34,949 nucleotides of DNA, from NCBI GenBank assembly GCA_030527205.1, contig JAUNBG010000037.1, positions 1 through 34,949 of the forward strand. The letters are read 5' to 3'. Of the stretch, positions 8,262 through 17,802 are shown one piece after another (position 1 is the first letter of the stretch; each line of letters starts with the position of its first letter). The notes below the pieces were generated by a model, which saw only the letters and a list, made by a program, of their open reading frames with translations, searched no databases and had not been told where the DNA came from. This stretch comes from Planctomycetia bacterium (GTDB lineage Bacteria > Planctomycetota > Planctomycetia > Pirellulales > Thermoguttaceae). Made by a program: the position numbers and the translations under genes.

Positions 8262-8689
8262 AAACTTTTATATTCGAACCGGCCCTTTTTGTTACAAAAA
8301 CCTGGCGACGACAGGCGATTAACCAAAGGCAAAACCGGCAAATGACCCAAAAGGGGTCAACAATCAACAAAAAATAATATAGTTCTCAATAATTTAAAAT
8401 AAAAGCAAAAACGTCTTCAACAATATATATTTTTGATTCCGTCATACAATATTCATTCCAACAAAAATGAACTTCGAGATTGCCCCTTATTAAATAATTA
8501 CCCCCATTTTAAAAAACAACCTGTTTTATCAACGATTTCAAACGATAAAAAGTTCCTTTTCAAAAAGAAGTTCCCAAGATCAGATCAATTCGAACCTGTC
8601 TAAAAGCTTAAATTGATTATAAATCGTTTTTCAAACAGATGTTTGTCTGCTATTGAAAACGTCAAAAAAAGCAACAAAAATCATAAGGC
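8262..8689. other. Non-coding gap between ffh and rpsP
   Basis: This AT-rich stretch is the leader of rpsP on the minus strand. A small perfect hairpin, TGACCC/GGGTCA around AAAAG, lies at 8343-8359, and CCTG/CAGG flanks a 7-base loop near 8310. A weak TTTTATC/GATAAAA pair lies around 8525-8551. I looked for an SRP RNA next to ffh and do not see its conserved apical loop. Confidence 0.45.
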
Positions 8690-10162
8690 TTATTTCTTTT
8701 TCTTCTTTTTGCGTTCTTTTTCAAGACGTTTTCTTTGTTCAGCCCGTTCTTTGGGGGTTAGACGTTTGCCTGTTCCTTTTCCTTTTTTGGGAGGAAGCAT
8801 TCCGAAAGGATTCGCCGACGCTTGTTGCGTCATTTGCTGAATCGTTTTCATTCGGTCTCCCATTCCCATACCGGACCAACTTTTGACCATGCTGGCCATT
8901 CTGTCATACATCGCTATCAATTGCGTTACTTCCTGAACTTCAACGCCCGCCCCGGAGGCTATTCTTCGTTTGCGACGCAGATCAATTATTTTGGGATTGC
9001 GACGTTCTTCTCGAGTCATTGAATCAATGATTCCGCCGACCATTCGCATTTCGTTATCCGGATCAACATTGGCCGAACTGAGCATTTTACTGAGTTGTCC
9101 CATTCCTGGAATGAAACTCAGAATTTTATTCATTGACCCGAGACGACTCGCCTGGGTCATTTGTTTACGAAAATCATCGAGCGTAAAGACGCCCTTTTCC
9201 ATTTGTTCCTGTTGTTTTTTCAGCTCATCGGCATCGAATTTCGTTTGCGCTGTTTCGATCAACGTTGCCAAATCGCCCATTCCGAGAATTCGCCCTGCCA
9301 TTCGGTCAGGATAAAATTCTTCAAGAGCGTCAAGAGTTTCTCCGGTTCCGATAAATTTGATAGGAACGCCGGTTATGGCCTTAACAGAAAGAGCCGCTCC
9401 GCCTCGCGTATCGCCGTCCAGTTTTGTCAGAATAACGCCGTCCAGTTCCAAAGCTTCGTTAAACGCTCCAGCGCTGTTAACGGCATCCTGACCAGTCATT
9501 GAATCGACAACGAAATAAACCTGATCCGGTTGAAGTCGACGTTCAATTCGATTCAACTGATCCATTAACTCTTCATCGATATGAAGTCGACCGGCTGTAT
9601 CAAGAATGAGAACGTCAATCTCTTTTTCTTGAGCCAGTTGAGCGGCGGCTTGACAAACAGCAACGGGATCTTTATTGGTTCGATCTGTATAAACCGGAAT
9701 TCCTAAAGACTGCCCCAGAACTTCCAATTGATCAATCGCAGCGGGACGCTGAAGGTCTGCCGCAACCAACATTGGTTTTCGACCGGATTCCTTAAGTTTA
9801 CGCCCCAATTTCCCGCAGGTTGTCGTTTTTCCTGAACCTTGAAGACCGCAGAGCATTATCGTTGTAAACGGTTCCTTCTCGGGAATACTGCTGTCAACCG
9901 GCCCCATTAATTCGATCAATTCATCTCGAACAATCGTTACAATTTGTTCCGTTGGATTGAGAATTCGGGCAACCTGAAGCCCAAGAGATTTTTCCGTTAC
10001 ATTTGCGACAAAATCTTTGACAACCGACATACTGACGTCTGCTTCAAGCAGCGATTGCTGAACGAGACGCATTCCGTCGCGAATATTGGACTCGCTGAGT
10101 CTTCCCCGTCCGATGAGAACGCGAATTGCAGAGCCAAGGCTATCTTGTAATGATTCAAACAT
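8690..10162 (-). CDS. ffh: Signal recognition particle protein Ffh (SRP54)
   Basis: Ffh binds 4.5S RNA and emerging signal sequences and delivers ribosomes to FtsY at the membrane. The 490-residue protein has the N domain (residues 1 to about 95) and the GTPase G domain with GLQGSGKTT at about 104-112. DTAGR (about 187) and TKLDGD (about 245) follow, with FIGTGE closing the domain. The Met-rich M domain from about 325 includes the RNA-binding [10 protein letters not shown] region. The tail is a Lys-rich stretch ending in six lysines, longer than in E. coli (453 residues). The start ATG is at 10162. It is first in the minus-strand cluster. Confidence 0.97.
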   Translation of the reverse strand: MFESLQDSLGSAIRVLIGRGRLSESNIRDGMRLVQQSLLEADVSMSVVKDFVANVTEKSLGLQVARILNPTEQIVTIVRDELIELMGPVDSSIPEKEPFTTIMLCGLQGSGKTTTCGKLGRKLKESGRKPMLVAADLQRPAAIDQLEVLGQSLGIPVYTDRTNKDPVAVCQAAAQLAQEKEIDVLILDTAGRLHIDEELMDQLNRIERRLQPDQVYFVVDSMTGQDAVNSAGAFNEALELDGVILTKLDGDTRGGAALSVKAITGVPIKFIGTGETLDALEEFYPDRMAGRILGMGDLATLIETAQTKFDADELKKQQEQMEKGVFTLDDFRKQMTQASRLGSMNKILSFIPGMGQLSKMLSSANVDPDNEMRMVGGIIDSMTREERRNPKIIDLRRKRRIASGAGVEVQEVTQLIAMYDRMASMVKSWSGMGMGDRMKTIQQMTQQASANPFGMLPPKKGKGTGKRLTPKERAEQRKRLEKERKKKKKK

Positions 10163-10548
10163 AAACAGCTTCCAATAATTCTATTCGTTATTCAAATGTT
10201 ATCTTGTTGCCAAAAATCCTTCAAGGTTGACGCTCTTTCCATCGAAAGAGAAACTTTGTAGAATAAATACAATTTCCATTGAATCAAGTATGATAACAGA
10301 TTTTTTCGTCTTGACAACCGGGGGGAAACGCTGTTTTATTGATTTCCCTGAAATATCGTCTAAAATATATTGTCGACGTCTTGAGCAACTGGCTTGAGTA
10401 TCAATGCGGCTTCAAAACAAAATGGCCCCCCAAACAGATAACGAAGAAAAAAAACAAAATAAATTTTGCAATAACAAATTAATTTCCAAACAAATTTATA
10501 ATTTTGTTTTATATATCATTATTATTTTAGAAATGAGTATTTCTGAAT
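10163..10548. other. Divergent intergenic region between ffh and the Nif3 gene
   Basis: This gap must hold promoters for both directions. For the plus strand, TTGACA (10311-10316) and TTTTAT (10334-10339) are 17 bases apart, a plausible sigma-70 promoter. A 6-G run lies between them. The remaining sequence is AT-rich with no credible ORF or RNA gene. Confidence 0.4.
10311..10339 (+). promoter_or_regulatory. Candidate promoter upstream of the Nif3-family gene
   Basis: A perfect -35 box TTGACA and a TTTTAT -10-like box are separated by 17 bases. The start codon is about 210 bases downstream, which would imply a long leader. Confidence 0.3.
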
Positions 10549-11436
10549 ATGATCAAACTGCATGAACTTTCAAATTTCCTCGAAATGATTTGTCCTCTTG
10601 AACTAGCCGAAGATTGGGATAACGTTGGCCTGATTCTTGGCGATCGAAACAGCAATCTGACAAACGTTATGACCTGTCTGACGATTACATTGAACGTTGT
10701 TGAAGAAGCGATTCAAAACAAAACAGATCTGATTGTTTCGCATCATCCGTTTCCTTTTCATGCCTCAAAAAAATGGACAACCGATTCTTTGAACGGGAAA
10801 ATTCTTCTTTCTCTAATTGAGTCGAAAATTGCTGTTTACAGTCCTCATACGGCGCATGATTCGGCTCTTTTTGGCGTTAATCGACAGATCGCGGAACTTT
10901 TGAACCTTGACAATATTCGTCCGTTATTCCCTTACAAACAGAAATCGTCCGAACTAATCGCTGAGATATCAATGCTTTCGGGAATAAAGCAATTCTCCGA
11001 AAAAGGGACCCAGAATTTGCCTTGTTCCAGTTCGCAAGCCAATTTTCCGCTTGGAACCGGTCGAATTGGAAATTTGAATACGCCTCTTTTTTTAGCTGAT
11101 TTCGTTTTTTTCGTCAAACAAAAGTTAAACGTTTCAACAATTCAATGGGTCGGTAAAGAAGATCAAATGATTCAAACGGTTGCCGTTGGATGCGGCTCTG
11201 CTGCCGAATTTATTGATCAGGCAATCGAAGCCAAAGCCGACGCTTTTCTTGTCGGGGAAGCTCGATTTCATGATTATTTGACTGCGGAACAAAACGGCCT
11301 TGGACTGATTCTTCCTGGTCATTTTGCTTCCGAACAATTTGCAATGAAAACTTTAGCTGATCGGATTCGAGCTCATTTTCCCTCGTTAAACGTTTGGCTT
11401 TCCAAATCGGAACGCGATCCGGTCCATTTCTGTTAG
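10549..11436 (+). CDS. Nif3-like dinuclear metal centre protein
   Basis: The family (YbgI/YqfO/Nif3) forms toroidal hexamers with a two-metal site in each subunit. Its members are often annotated as GTP cyclohydrolase I type 2, but the true reaction is unsettled. The 295-residue protein has the family landmarks: AEDWDNVGLILGD near the N-terminus, the metal-binding IVSHHPFPF (about 63-71), SPHTAHDSALFGVN (about 103-116), and the C-terminal FLVGEARFHDY with LPGHFASEQFAMKTLADRI, which supplies the last His/Glu ligands. The middle segment is short, so the optional extra domain of Gram-positive YqfO is absent. The start is the ATG at 10549. A nearby ATG at 10533 is in another frame and soon stops. 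No operon partner is evident. Confidence 0.9.
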   Translation: MIKLHELSNFLEMICPLELAEDWDNVGLILGDRNSNLTNVMTCLTITLNVVEEAIQNKTDLIVSHHPFPFHASKKWTTDSLNGKILLSLIESKIAVYSPHTAHDSALFGVNRQIAELLNLDNIRPLFPYKQKSSELIAEISMLSGIKQFSEKGTQNLPCSSSQANFPLGTGRIGNLNTPLFLADFVFFVKQKLNVSTIQWVGKEDQMIQTVAVGCGSAAEFIDQAIEAKADAFLVGEARFHDYLTAEQNGLGLILPGHFASEQFAMKTLADRIRAHFPSLNVWLSKSERDPVHFC

Positions 11437-11544
11437 AGCCAAATCCGCTCAATTAACCTTGGACAAATCGTCAATAAAAAAAGACAAATCGTCATTGACT
11501 TTCTTTTTGTATCCAGTTATTATGTATAAAAAGAAAATTATTTT

Positions 11545-11658
11545 AAGGAAGTTCTAAAAACCCGCCGGGAATGCGGACGTCTCATCCGCAGGAACCGGTT
11601 TTCGCGACGTTTTCCCAAAATTAGTTTATTGTAAAAAACAGGTTTTTAGAACTTCCTT
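11545..11658 (+). repeat. MITE-like element, copy 3 (subfamily B)
   Basis: The ends AAGGAAGTTCTAAAAACC and GGTTTTTAGAACTTCCTT are perfect inverted repeats. The inner hairpin reads TGCGGACGTCTCATCCGCA. The right half (GACGTTTTCCCAAAATTAG…) matches the copies at 4625 and 30531. Confidence 0.88.
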
Positions 11659-11731
11659 TTATAAAGTCGGCAACAACGAACTGACATTATGTAAGTATTC
11701 TTGTTGCCTGGCCAGGAGAATTATCAGAGTT

Positions 11732-11753
11732 TTTATATAAAATTTTATATAAA
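11732..11753. promoter_or_regulatory. Perfect AT palindrome upstream of the DUF1559 gene
   Basis: The half-site TTTATATAAAA is followed immediately by its exact reverse complement. It may be a protein-binding site or simply part of an AT-rich promoter; base composition makes chance occurrence less surprising than for a GC-containing palindrome. Confidence 0.3.
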
Positions 11754-11866
11754 TTATTGAATCTAAAGCCGTCTTTCATCGATTAAAATATCTTTTTTGA
11801 AACTTTTTTGGATGAAAACCCGCTTAATATGTTGTTTGTAAATGATTGTTAATGTCAACTATTTTT

Positions 11867-11872
11867 AAGGAG
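11867..11872 (+). promoter_or_regulatory. Strong Shine-Dalgarno site ahead of ATG 11880
   Basis: AAGGAG is spaced 7 bases from ATG 11880. It is the best ribosome-binding site in the window and shows that translation should begin at 11880, in the frame that currently stops after the poly-G tract. Confidence 0.75.
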
Positions 11873-11879
11873 ACAAATT

Positions 11880-12960
11880 ATGACCAGAAATTTATGTTCT
11901 GAAAACCTTGTTAAATTGGGGGGGGGGGGGTAACATAAGAAAACCTCTCGGTTTTACGCTTGTTGAACTTCTTGTTGTTATCGCTATTATCGGAATTTTA
12001 ATCGGGCTGCTTCTCCCAGCGGTTCAAGCGGCACGGGAAGCGGCAAGAAGAATGTCTTGCACAAATAATATGAAGCAGATTGCATTGGCCAATCATAATT
12101 ATCATGACACTCATAAATCTTTTGCTCGACATAATTCAGCAACTCATGTTTGGAACGATCCGTCCAATCATGGCAGTTTTTATGTTTCTCTTCTCCCCTT
12201 TATGGAACAAGCTGCTCTTTATGATTGTTGCGATTTTTCCCGCGCGACTCAGTATTACAGTTGGACCGCCGACGGAAAATGTGTCTTCGAAACTTGGATT
12301 CCCGGTTTAATCTGTCCATCCGGTCGTTATCAAGCGGGCGACGATTACCCCAATCCCAAAAATACAACAACGGCGACTTTTGAGGATCGTTCTGCTGTTT
12401 TGGCTGCAGCAAGCGGTTATCCCGATTTAAATCGGGCAATGACCAATTATTCTGTTTGTATTGGAAATGTCTTATTTGCCGGAGGTTGCGATTCACTCTT
12501 TAATAATAACACAATCAAAGGATTTTTAAACACAAATCATGGAGATAATGCCGGGTCACAAACTCCCGGAATCAATGCGCATTGGGGCTGGGCAGCAACA
12601 ATGGGACAAATTCCCGACGGAACATCCAATACAATTCTTTTGGGCGAAATCAGCGCCATTGCTCAAAAACATGCTCACGCCATTTGGGGCGGCTGGATGA
12701 ATCCGAACTCTCTTTGGCATGCAACCGTTTGCCCGATCAATACCGGAACAGAAAAATATAAAGGAACCTGCGGTTGTCCCCCTCTCGATGGAGGAACAGG
12801 CGGTTGGGCTTGCGACCTCGGTTATGCTTCCGAGCATCCAGGCGGAGCCAATTTCGCGTTCGCTGACGGTTCGATTCATTTTCTTTCAGAAACAATTAAT
12901 TATACAACTTATCAATATCTCGGTTGTCGCGCGGATGAACAGGCAATCGGTTCATTCTAG
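11880..12960 (+). CDS. DUF1559 prepilin-like protein, frame broken at a poly-G tract
   Basis: From 11930 onward the frame encodes a typical planctomycete DUF1559 protein. It has a type IV prepilin N-terminus ([20 protein letters not shown]), the [10 protein letters not shown] motif after the helix, and a C-terminal H-X9-DG motif ([12 protein letters not shown]). Such proteins are cleaved by prepilin peptidase at the Gly before FTLVE and are displayed or secreted by pilus-like machinery; their function is not established. The start with a strong ribosome-binding site is ATG 11880. From there the reading goes [17 protein letters not shown] and meets TAA at 11931, because 13 G's lie at 11918-11930. 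With 12 G's the frame continues into [15 protein letters not shown] and gives about 359 residues. The uninterrupted downstream frame can only begin at TTG 11908, which has no ribosome-binding site. It is either a phase-variable gene captured OFF or a homopolymer miscall. Confidence 0.85.
11918..11930 (+). repeat. 13-G homopolymer inside the DUF1559 coding region
   Basis: A run of 13 guanines lies in otherwise AT-rich DNA, directly after the 13th codon from ATG 11880. Loss of one G (or gain of two) joins the translation start to the prepilin signal. The tract encodes four glycines when in frame. Confidence 0.9.
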
Positions 12961-12962
12961 AG

Positions 12963-13173
12963 TTTTGTGAATGTCATAACCAGGAAGTTCTAAAAACCCT
13001 TAGGAGCGCGGACGTCTCGTCCGCAAAAACTTGTTTGAACGACCTTATCCGAAATGCGTTTGTTGAAAAATCCGGGTTTTCAGAACCTCCAGAATAGAAA
13101 TAGAAGTCGGTTGGTTTTTCCAAAAAGTCGGGATAACTCTTTGGATCTCATACGGACGAGACGTCCGCGCTCC
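12963..13173 (+). repeat. Second repeat (element 2), interrupted by MITE-like copy 4
   Basis: TTTTGTGAATGTCATAA (12963-12979) and a right part with GTCGGTTGGTTTTTCC (13106) through ACTCTTTGG to TACGGACGAGACGTCCGCGC (13151-13170) match, in the opposite orientation, the segment at 31647-31738. There the same pieces are contiguous. Here they are separated by copy 4. Confidence 0.7.
12982..13090 (+). repeat. MITE-like element, copy 4 (subfamily A)
   Basis: It starts AGGAAGTTCTAAAAACC and ends with the decayed repeat GGGTTTTCAGAACCTCC. It holds the perfect hairpin GCGGACGTCTCGTCCGC (13008-13024; 7-bp stem, 3-base loop) and the subfamily A right half (CCTTATCCGAAATGCG…). It begins 22 bases after the DUF1559 stop codon. 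Confidence 0.85.
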
Positions 13174-13290
13174 AGTCCTGTTTGTTACGCGACGGGGGCA
13201 ACCGATAAATAGATATTTAACAGAGCAAGGCGTTTCGCTCTCTTAAAATTGTTCATAAACAAACCAACGAGCAGGAAAAGATTAATATTT

Positions 13291-16200
13291 ATGAGACGAA
13301 AAACATATAAATCATTTTTATGGAACGTCGCTGTTTTAATTGGATTTTTGGGATTTTCAGTGTCCTTTGTCATTGCGGACGATTTTGTTCAAATCAAACC
13401 GCATTTGCCGAACAATATTGATCTTGATCCAACAAAAGCGACGTTTGTCCGCGTTTGTATTAACGCCAGCAACGACGGAACGGCTCCTTGTATTGATGAA
13501 CTCGAATTTTATCAGGACGGAAACGAGCAAAATCTTGCTTTCGACAAAAATGTTAAGGCAACGGCCTCTTCGATTATTGGAAATTATCCGCAGCATCAGA
13601 TTCGATTCATTAACGACGGTCGTTACGGAAATTCATTTAGCTGGATTCCTGCCATCGACGACAAATCCCCCTGGATTCAACTGCAATGGCCTGAACCGAT
13701 CTCTTTCAATAAAATTGTTTTTTCTCGCGACCGCGCCAAACAATATCAGGACCGCGTTCCGATTGATCTTGAAGTTCTCATTTCCAATGACGGCGAAAAT
13801 TGGACTTCCGCGACCCGTTTGATCGGAACGGTTCATTCGCTCAGCAGCGTTGGCGGAAGAACCAATTATTTGACGCATTGGTTCCAAAACGTTCCCAATG
13901 GCAATCGAATCGATTTAATTCGCGACGATCTCAAAAAAGACTCCCAAGCCGATAAAAACATATCGGATTATGATCGGAAATTGCGTTTGGCCATTCTCGG
14001 CGAAGAAAATGCCTGGTTGAAAATGGTCGGCTCTGCTGATACTCAACGGAATCTTCTGCAACGTCATTATCCCGAGCATGTCGAACCTCAGCTTCCTTAT
14101 GAAGACATTCTGCCGCTTCCAACGACCGATTCCTTTCAAAACGCTTCTCAAGGAACCGTTCGCGTTTCCAATATGGAAAATTGGAATCTCGGTCCTTTGG
14201 TTCAACAATCGGTTGCCGCTTATCAAAAGGACAACTTTCTTCATTTAAAAATCGAAGGAAATCGCTTTCTCTCCGATCATATTGCGATGATTTCGACCGA
14301 AGATTTGCCAACAAGAGGTTTTGTGACGCTCATCGATAATCAAATCCAATGGAAGGCCATTGATCCCTTTGCTGATCGAACGCCCAATTCCCTGACTTCT
14401 CTGGAAGGGTCTTTTGACAAAGAAACCTTAACTTTCGAGGTTCGCATTCCGCTGGATTTTTTCCCCGAATATCAAAAACGCGGAATTTATGTTTCGCTTG
14501 GAATCGGCGGAAACAATACAATGCCGGGCGGTCATCCGATTCATTTCATTCCTGCCGATTTTTCGATTCAACCGCTTCCTCAATTGAAAAAGGGTTCCTT
14601 TTCCGTTCTCTTATCGGCCTGTTCAAACGATATTGAACTTGCCGATACGCAAGGTTCCCTTCAGGAAAATGGAACCATAAAAAAGTCGAATATTTCCATT
14701 TTGGGCGAAAAATTCCCTCTGAAAAGGGGCGAATCAAAAATAATGACGCTTCCCGTCAACAATGGAATAGTTGGTCCTGAAATTCATTGGAATTTTGAAG
14801 ACGCTCAAGGAATCGTTTATCAAATTAATTTATTGCATTATGATCCTTGTTTTCGAGCAAAATCTCTTCTGGGCGATATGATTTTGCGACAGGCGTCTTC
14901 CTCAACGGAAACGATTGATCTAGTCCATTTTAAAAAAACAATCGCCATTCCAGGAACGCTTAACCCGCTTTATACCGATATCGATGCGGAACTAACCGCG
15001 CTGGATCAGCAATATCATGAACTGCTTTTTGCCGAACCGACTTCCGAAGAAATCGAAGATCCGTTCCTTCTTGATATTTTCAACCGTTATAATATTCTTG
15101 TCGACGAATATCAAAAAACAACCGAAACAAAATCCTTGACGGACATTTCAAATCGCGATCTCTTCTGGAAATTCCGAATGCTCAAACGGGAACTGTTTTT
15201 AACTAATGAAGAATTTGAACCGTTGACGTCCATTTTATTTAATAAACGGCATCCGTTTCATCCGTCCCATAATTACAGCGATTTGGTTGATTCTCAATGG
15301 CGCCCGGGCGGAGCGGTTTCCATTTTAACCATTCCAATGACCGAAGAGGGACGATTAGAACCGGAAAAGGCTCTTTGTCAAGAAATAATCCAGGCTAAAG
15401 ACGGCGTTATTCGCAATCCGTCCCCCAGCTTCGATACAGAAAAAATCTATTATTCTCATCGCGATTCTCAAAATGAATATTTCAAAATTCGCGAATTTGA
15501 TCGAAAAACAGGTCAAACGCGTCAAATAAGCGATGACGGGCCGTTTCATGATTTTTGGCCAACCCTTCTTCCCGACAATACAATCGCTTTTGTTTCAACC
15601 CGTTGCGCCAAGCGCTTTATCTGTTGGATTCCTCAAGCCTTTACGCTTCATAAAATGAACCTGGACGGTTCCAATATTCAACAATTATCGTTTGCGAATT
15701 TGTCGGAATTCGGTCCAAGCGTTAAAGATGACGGTCGAATTATTTGGACTCGGTCAGAATATGTTGATAAAGGAGCCGATTACGGTCATACGCTTTGGAC
15801 GATTCGTATCGATGGAACAATGCCGGAACTTGTTTTCGGAAATACAATCAATCTTCCGCAAGGTTATGCCAACGGACGCGACGTTCCTCAGACTCGCGAA
15901 GTTTGTACAACAATGATTTCCCATTTCGGCGATCTCAACGGCCCGATTTCTCTTCTTGATACAACGAAATCCCCTCATGATCCAACCGCGAATCATAATA
16001 TAACCCCCGAAGTTCCCTGGCCTGGTTTTTGGGCAGCCGGCGAAACGTTTCGAGAAGCGTTTCCGATTACGAAAGACGTCATTCTGGTTGCTCATGCCCC
16101 GCAACAGCGATTCGGAATTTTTCTGCTTGACCGTTTCGGCAATCGCGAAATGATCTCTATGAATGACGAAATTGACTCAATTTGTCCGCAACCGCTTCAA

Positions 16201-17175
16201 AGTCGAGAAACGCCCCCTGTCCTACTCGGCTCTTGTAATCAAGAACTTGCCGAACAAGGATTGGGACAGTTGTCGGTTGCCAACGTTTATCGCGGTTTGG
16301 AAGGCCAGGTTGAACCAGGAAGCGCAAAATATCTTCGAATCAGTCAGGAAATGCCCGCAACCCTGGAACCTTTTAAAAAGGACGACGGCTCTTATCCAAT
16401 GATTCAAGATCCGTTTGAACAATATTATGCGTCCCCAACCGATATTTTGCGAGGCGCTTTTGGTTGGCCCTCATTCGTTGCAAAAGGAGTTATCGGAACA
16501 GTTGAAATTGAAGACGACGGTTCTGTTGACTTTCTTGTTCCCGCTGAAAAGGTCATTTTCTTTCAACTGCTTGATGAAAACTTTAACGAAATTCAAAGAA
16601 TGCGATCCGTTGTTCAGCTTCAACCGGGCGAACAACGTTCCTGTATCGGATGTCACGAAAGCCGTTTGAGTACGCCGGAAACATCAAAGTCCAAAGCTTC
16701 ATTAAAACCGGGACAAAAAATCTGTCCGCCGCCTTGGGGCGAAGGCGCTTTCTGGTTTGAAAAGACGGTTCAACCGGTTCTCGATAAAAATTGTACGGAA
16801 TGCCATAATGCGGAAACGTTGGCCGAAAATCCCCGTCAACTTGACTTGACCGACTCGCTTGATGAACAAAACATTCCAACTTCTTATCGACAATTGATTC
16901 AGAGCGGAACCGTTCATTATTTCGATTATCTTTGGGGCGGAGGAATTACAACAAAAGTTGATCCTTATTCTTTCGGAACCTTTAAAAGTTCGCTTTGGAA
17001 TATTCTGAAAGATGACAATCACGCGAAAAAAGTTCAACTGTCAAAAGATGAAGAACACGCGCTTAAATGTTGGATTGACCTCAATGTCCCCCTTTGGGGA
17101 GATTATTCTTTCAGGCCGTTGCGAAAGGGAGAACAACGACCGCAAGACAAAAATCGATGGAATGAGCAAAAATAG
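13291..17175 (+). CDS. Exported di-haem, HZS-alpha-like multidomain protein
   Basis: ATG 13291 gives 1294 residues with a signal peptide of about 29 residues (…FSVSFVIAD). A TTG 42 bases earlier is in frame but would bury the signal. Domains, by eye: a discoidin-like sandwich at about 52-180 (…NKIVFSRDRAKQYQDR…LEVLISNDGENW), a CBM9/DOMON-like region at about 280-410, a coiled stretch, then a TolB/PD40-like propeller at about 715-985. The propeller contains GRIIWTRSEYVD, a pattern typical of proteins related to the hydrazine synthase alpha middle domain. The C-terminal part has two c-type haem sites, CIGCH (1118-1122) and CTECH (1168-1172), then CWIDLNVPLWG. I infer a periplasmic electron-transfer or redox enzyme with a carbohydrate- or cell-surface-binding front end. 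It is a paralogue of the convergent gene at 18026-22072. The substrate is unknown, and hydrazine chemistry is not implied. Confidence 0.8.
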   Translation: MRRKTYKSFLWNVAVLIGFLGFSVSFVIADDFVQIKPHLPNNIDLDPTKATFVRVCINASNDGTAPCIDELEFYQDGNEQNLAFDKNVKATASSIIGNYPQHQIRFINDGRYGNSFSWIPAIDDKSPWIQLQWPEPISFNKIVFSRDRAKQYQDRVPIDLEVLISNDGENWTSATRLIGTVHSLSSVGGRTNYLTHWFQNVPNGNRIDLIRDDLKKDSQADKNISDYDRKLRLAILGEENAWLKMVGSADTQRNLLQRHYPEHVEPQLPYEDILPLPTTDSFQNASQGTVRVSNMENWNLGPLVQQSVAAYQKDNFLHLKIEGNRFLSDHIAMISTEDLPTRGFVTLIDNQIQWKAIDPFADRTPNSLTSLEGSFDKETLTFEVRIPLDFFPEYQKRGIYVSLGIGGNNTMPGGHPIHFIPADFSIQPLPQLKKGSFSVLLSACSNDIELADTQGSLQENGTIKKSNISILGEKFPLKRGESKIMTLPVNNGIVGPEIHWNFEDAQGIVYQINLLHYDPCFRAKSLLGDMILRQASSSTETIDLVHFKKTIAIPGTLNPLYTDIDAELTALDQQYHELLFAEPTSEEIEDPFLLDIFNRYNILVDEYQKTTETKSLTDISNRDLFWKFRMLKRELFLTNEEFEPLTSILFNKRHPFHPSHNYSDLVDSQWRPGGAVSILTIPMTEEGRLEPEKALCQEIIQAKDGVIRNPSPSFDTEKIYYSHRDSQNEYFKIREFDRKTGQTRQISDDGPFHDFWPTLLPDNTIAFVSTRCAKRFICWIPQAFTLHKMNLDGSNIQQLSFANLSEFGPSVKDDGRIIWTRSEYVDKGADYGHTLWTIRIDGTMPELVFGNTINLPQGYANGRDVPQTREVCTTMISHFGDLNGPISLLDTTKSPHDPTANHNITPEVPWPGFWAAGETFREAFPITKDVILVAHAPQQRFGIFLLDRFGNREMISMNDEIDSICPQPLQSRETPPVLLGSCNQELAEQGLGQLSVANVYRGLEGQVEPGSAKYLRISQEMPATLEPFKKDDGSYPMIQDPFEQYYASPTDILRGAFGWPSFVAKGVIGTVEIEDDGSVDFLVPAEKVIFFQLLDENFNEIQRMRSVVQLQPGEQRSCIGCHESRLSTPETSKSKASLKPGQKICPPPWGEGAFWFEKTVQPVLDKNCTECHNAETLAENPRQLDLTDSLDEQNIPTSYRQLIQSGTVHYFDYLWGGGITTKVDPYSFGTFKSSLWNILKDDNHAKKVQLSKDEEHALKCWIDLNVPLWGDYSFRPLRKGEQRPQDKNRWNEQK

Positions 17176-17388
17176 TTCATTGAATCAAAGCGTATGAAAA
17201 ACGTTTTGATGCTCGAACCCCCAGACGGTTGATATTTAAAACTGTCGAAAAACCTTTCTGTTTGCGAACCTTCTTGCCTGTTGCGTTCGCAACCCCCAAA
17301 ACAATAGCCGAATCAAAACAGAACGAAGCTATTTAAAACAACAAACAATTTCTGATATATTATTCAATACAAAATAAAGGATTTAATT

Positions 17389-17781
17389 ATGAAACAAAAA
17401 GTTTTCATTGTTTTATTGGCAATCATAACATTGACATTGATCGGTTGCAATTCCAAAGCTCCAAAATTATATGACTGTTCCGGAACGGTTACAATGAACG
17501 GTCAACCGCTTGAAGGAGCCAACGTTGCTTTCGTCAATCTGGATTTGCCTGCTCCCAATACAGCGATAACAGACGCCTCGGGAGTTTTCAAAATGCAAAG
17601 TTATGAAGGTTCTTTTGATGTTACTATTGTCAAATTGGAAGGAAAAGCGTCCAAAGAAGATCCTTATGCCCCAACAACCAACCTTCTTCCTGAGAAATAC
17701 AGCAATCTCAAAACCTCTGGACTAAAGGCAACCGTTACAAAAAATCCAGAAGAAAACAAATTTCAATTTGATATTCAATAA
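17389..17781 (+). CDS. Small lipoprotein with carboxypeptidase-regulatory-like fold
   Basis: This 130-residue protein has a lipobox LIGC, so Cys20 should be lipidated and the protein anchored in a membrane. The mature part reads YDCSGTVTMNGQPLEGANVAFVN and …AITDASGVFKMQSYEGSFDVTIVK, the pattern of the transthyretin-like carboxypeptidase regulatory domain. Small lipoproteins of this type are abundant in Planctomycetes and often lie near DUF1559 genes, as here (the DUF1559 gene is about 4.4 kb upstream). AAGGA (17377-17381) is 7 bases before the ATG. The gene is 213 bases after the first di-haem gene and is followed by a good terminator. Its function is unknown; a structural or binding role at the cell surface is the best guess. 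Confidence 0.8.
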   Translation: MKQKVFIVLLAIITLTLIGCNSKAPKLYDCSGTVTMNGQPLEGANVAFVNLDLPAPNTAITDASGVFKMQSYEGSFDVTIVKLEGKASKEDPYAPTTNLLPEKYSNLKTSGLKATVTKNPEENKFQFDIQ

Positions 17782-17802
17782 GAAAAACTGATTTTTGCTG
17801 CA

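Larger units (their letters stand above)
11437..11879. other. Intergenic region upstream of the DUF1559 gene
   Basis: It contains, in order, a direct repeat GACAAATCGTCA (11462-11473 and 11483-11494), repeat copy 3 (11545-11658), a CCTGGCCAGG palindrome at 11707-11716, and an AT-rich 22-bp palindrome at 11732-11753. The ribosome-binding site of the next gene lies at 11867. No ORF is credible. Confidence 0.5.
12961..13290. other. Intergenic repeat mosaic upstream of the first di-haem gene
   Basis: This 330-base gap is mostly repeats: the two halves of a second repeat (12963-12980 and about 13104-13173), interrupted by MITE-like copy 4. About 115 bases then remain for the promoter of the gene at 13291. 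AGGAAA (13273-13278) is its likely ribosome-binding site. Confidence 0.55.

Noticed and set aside
8262..8689. SRP RNA (ffs) next to ffh
   Set aside because: I could not find the conserved apical loop or a long GC-containing hairpin. The region holds only short hairpins.
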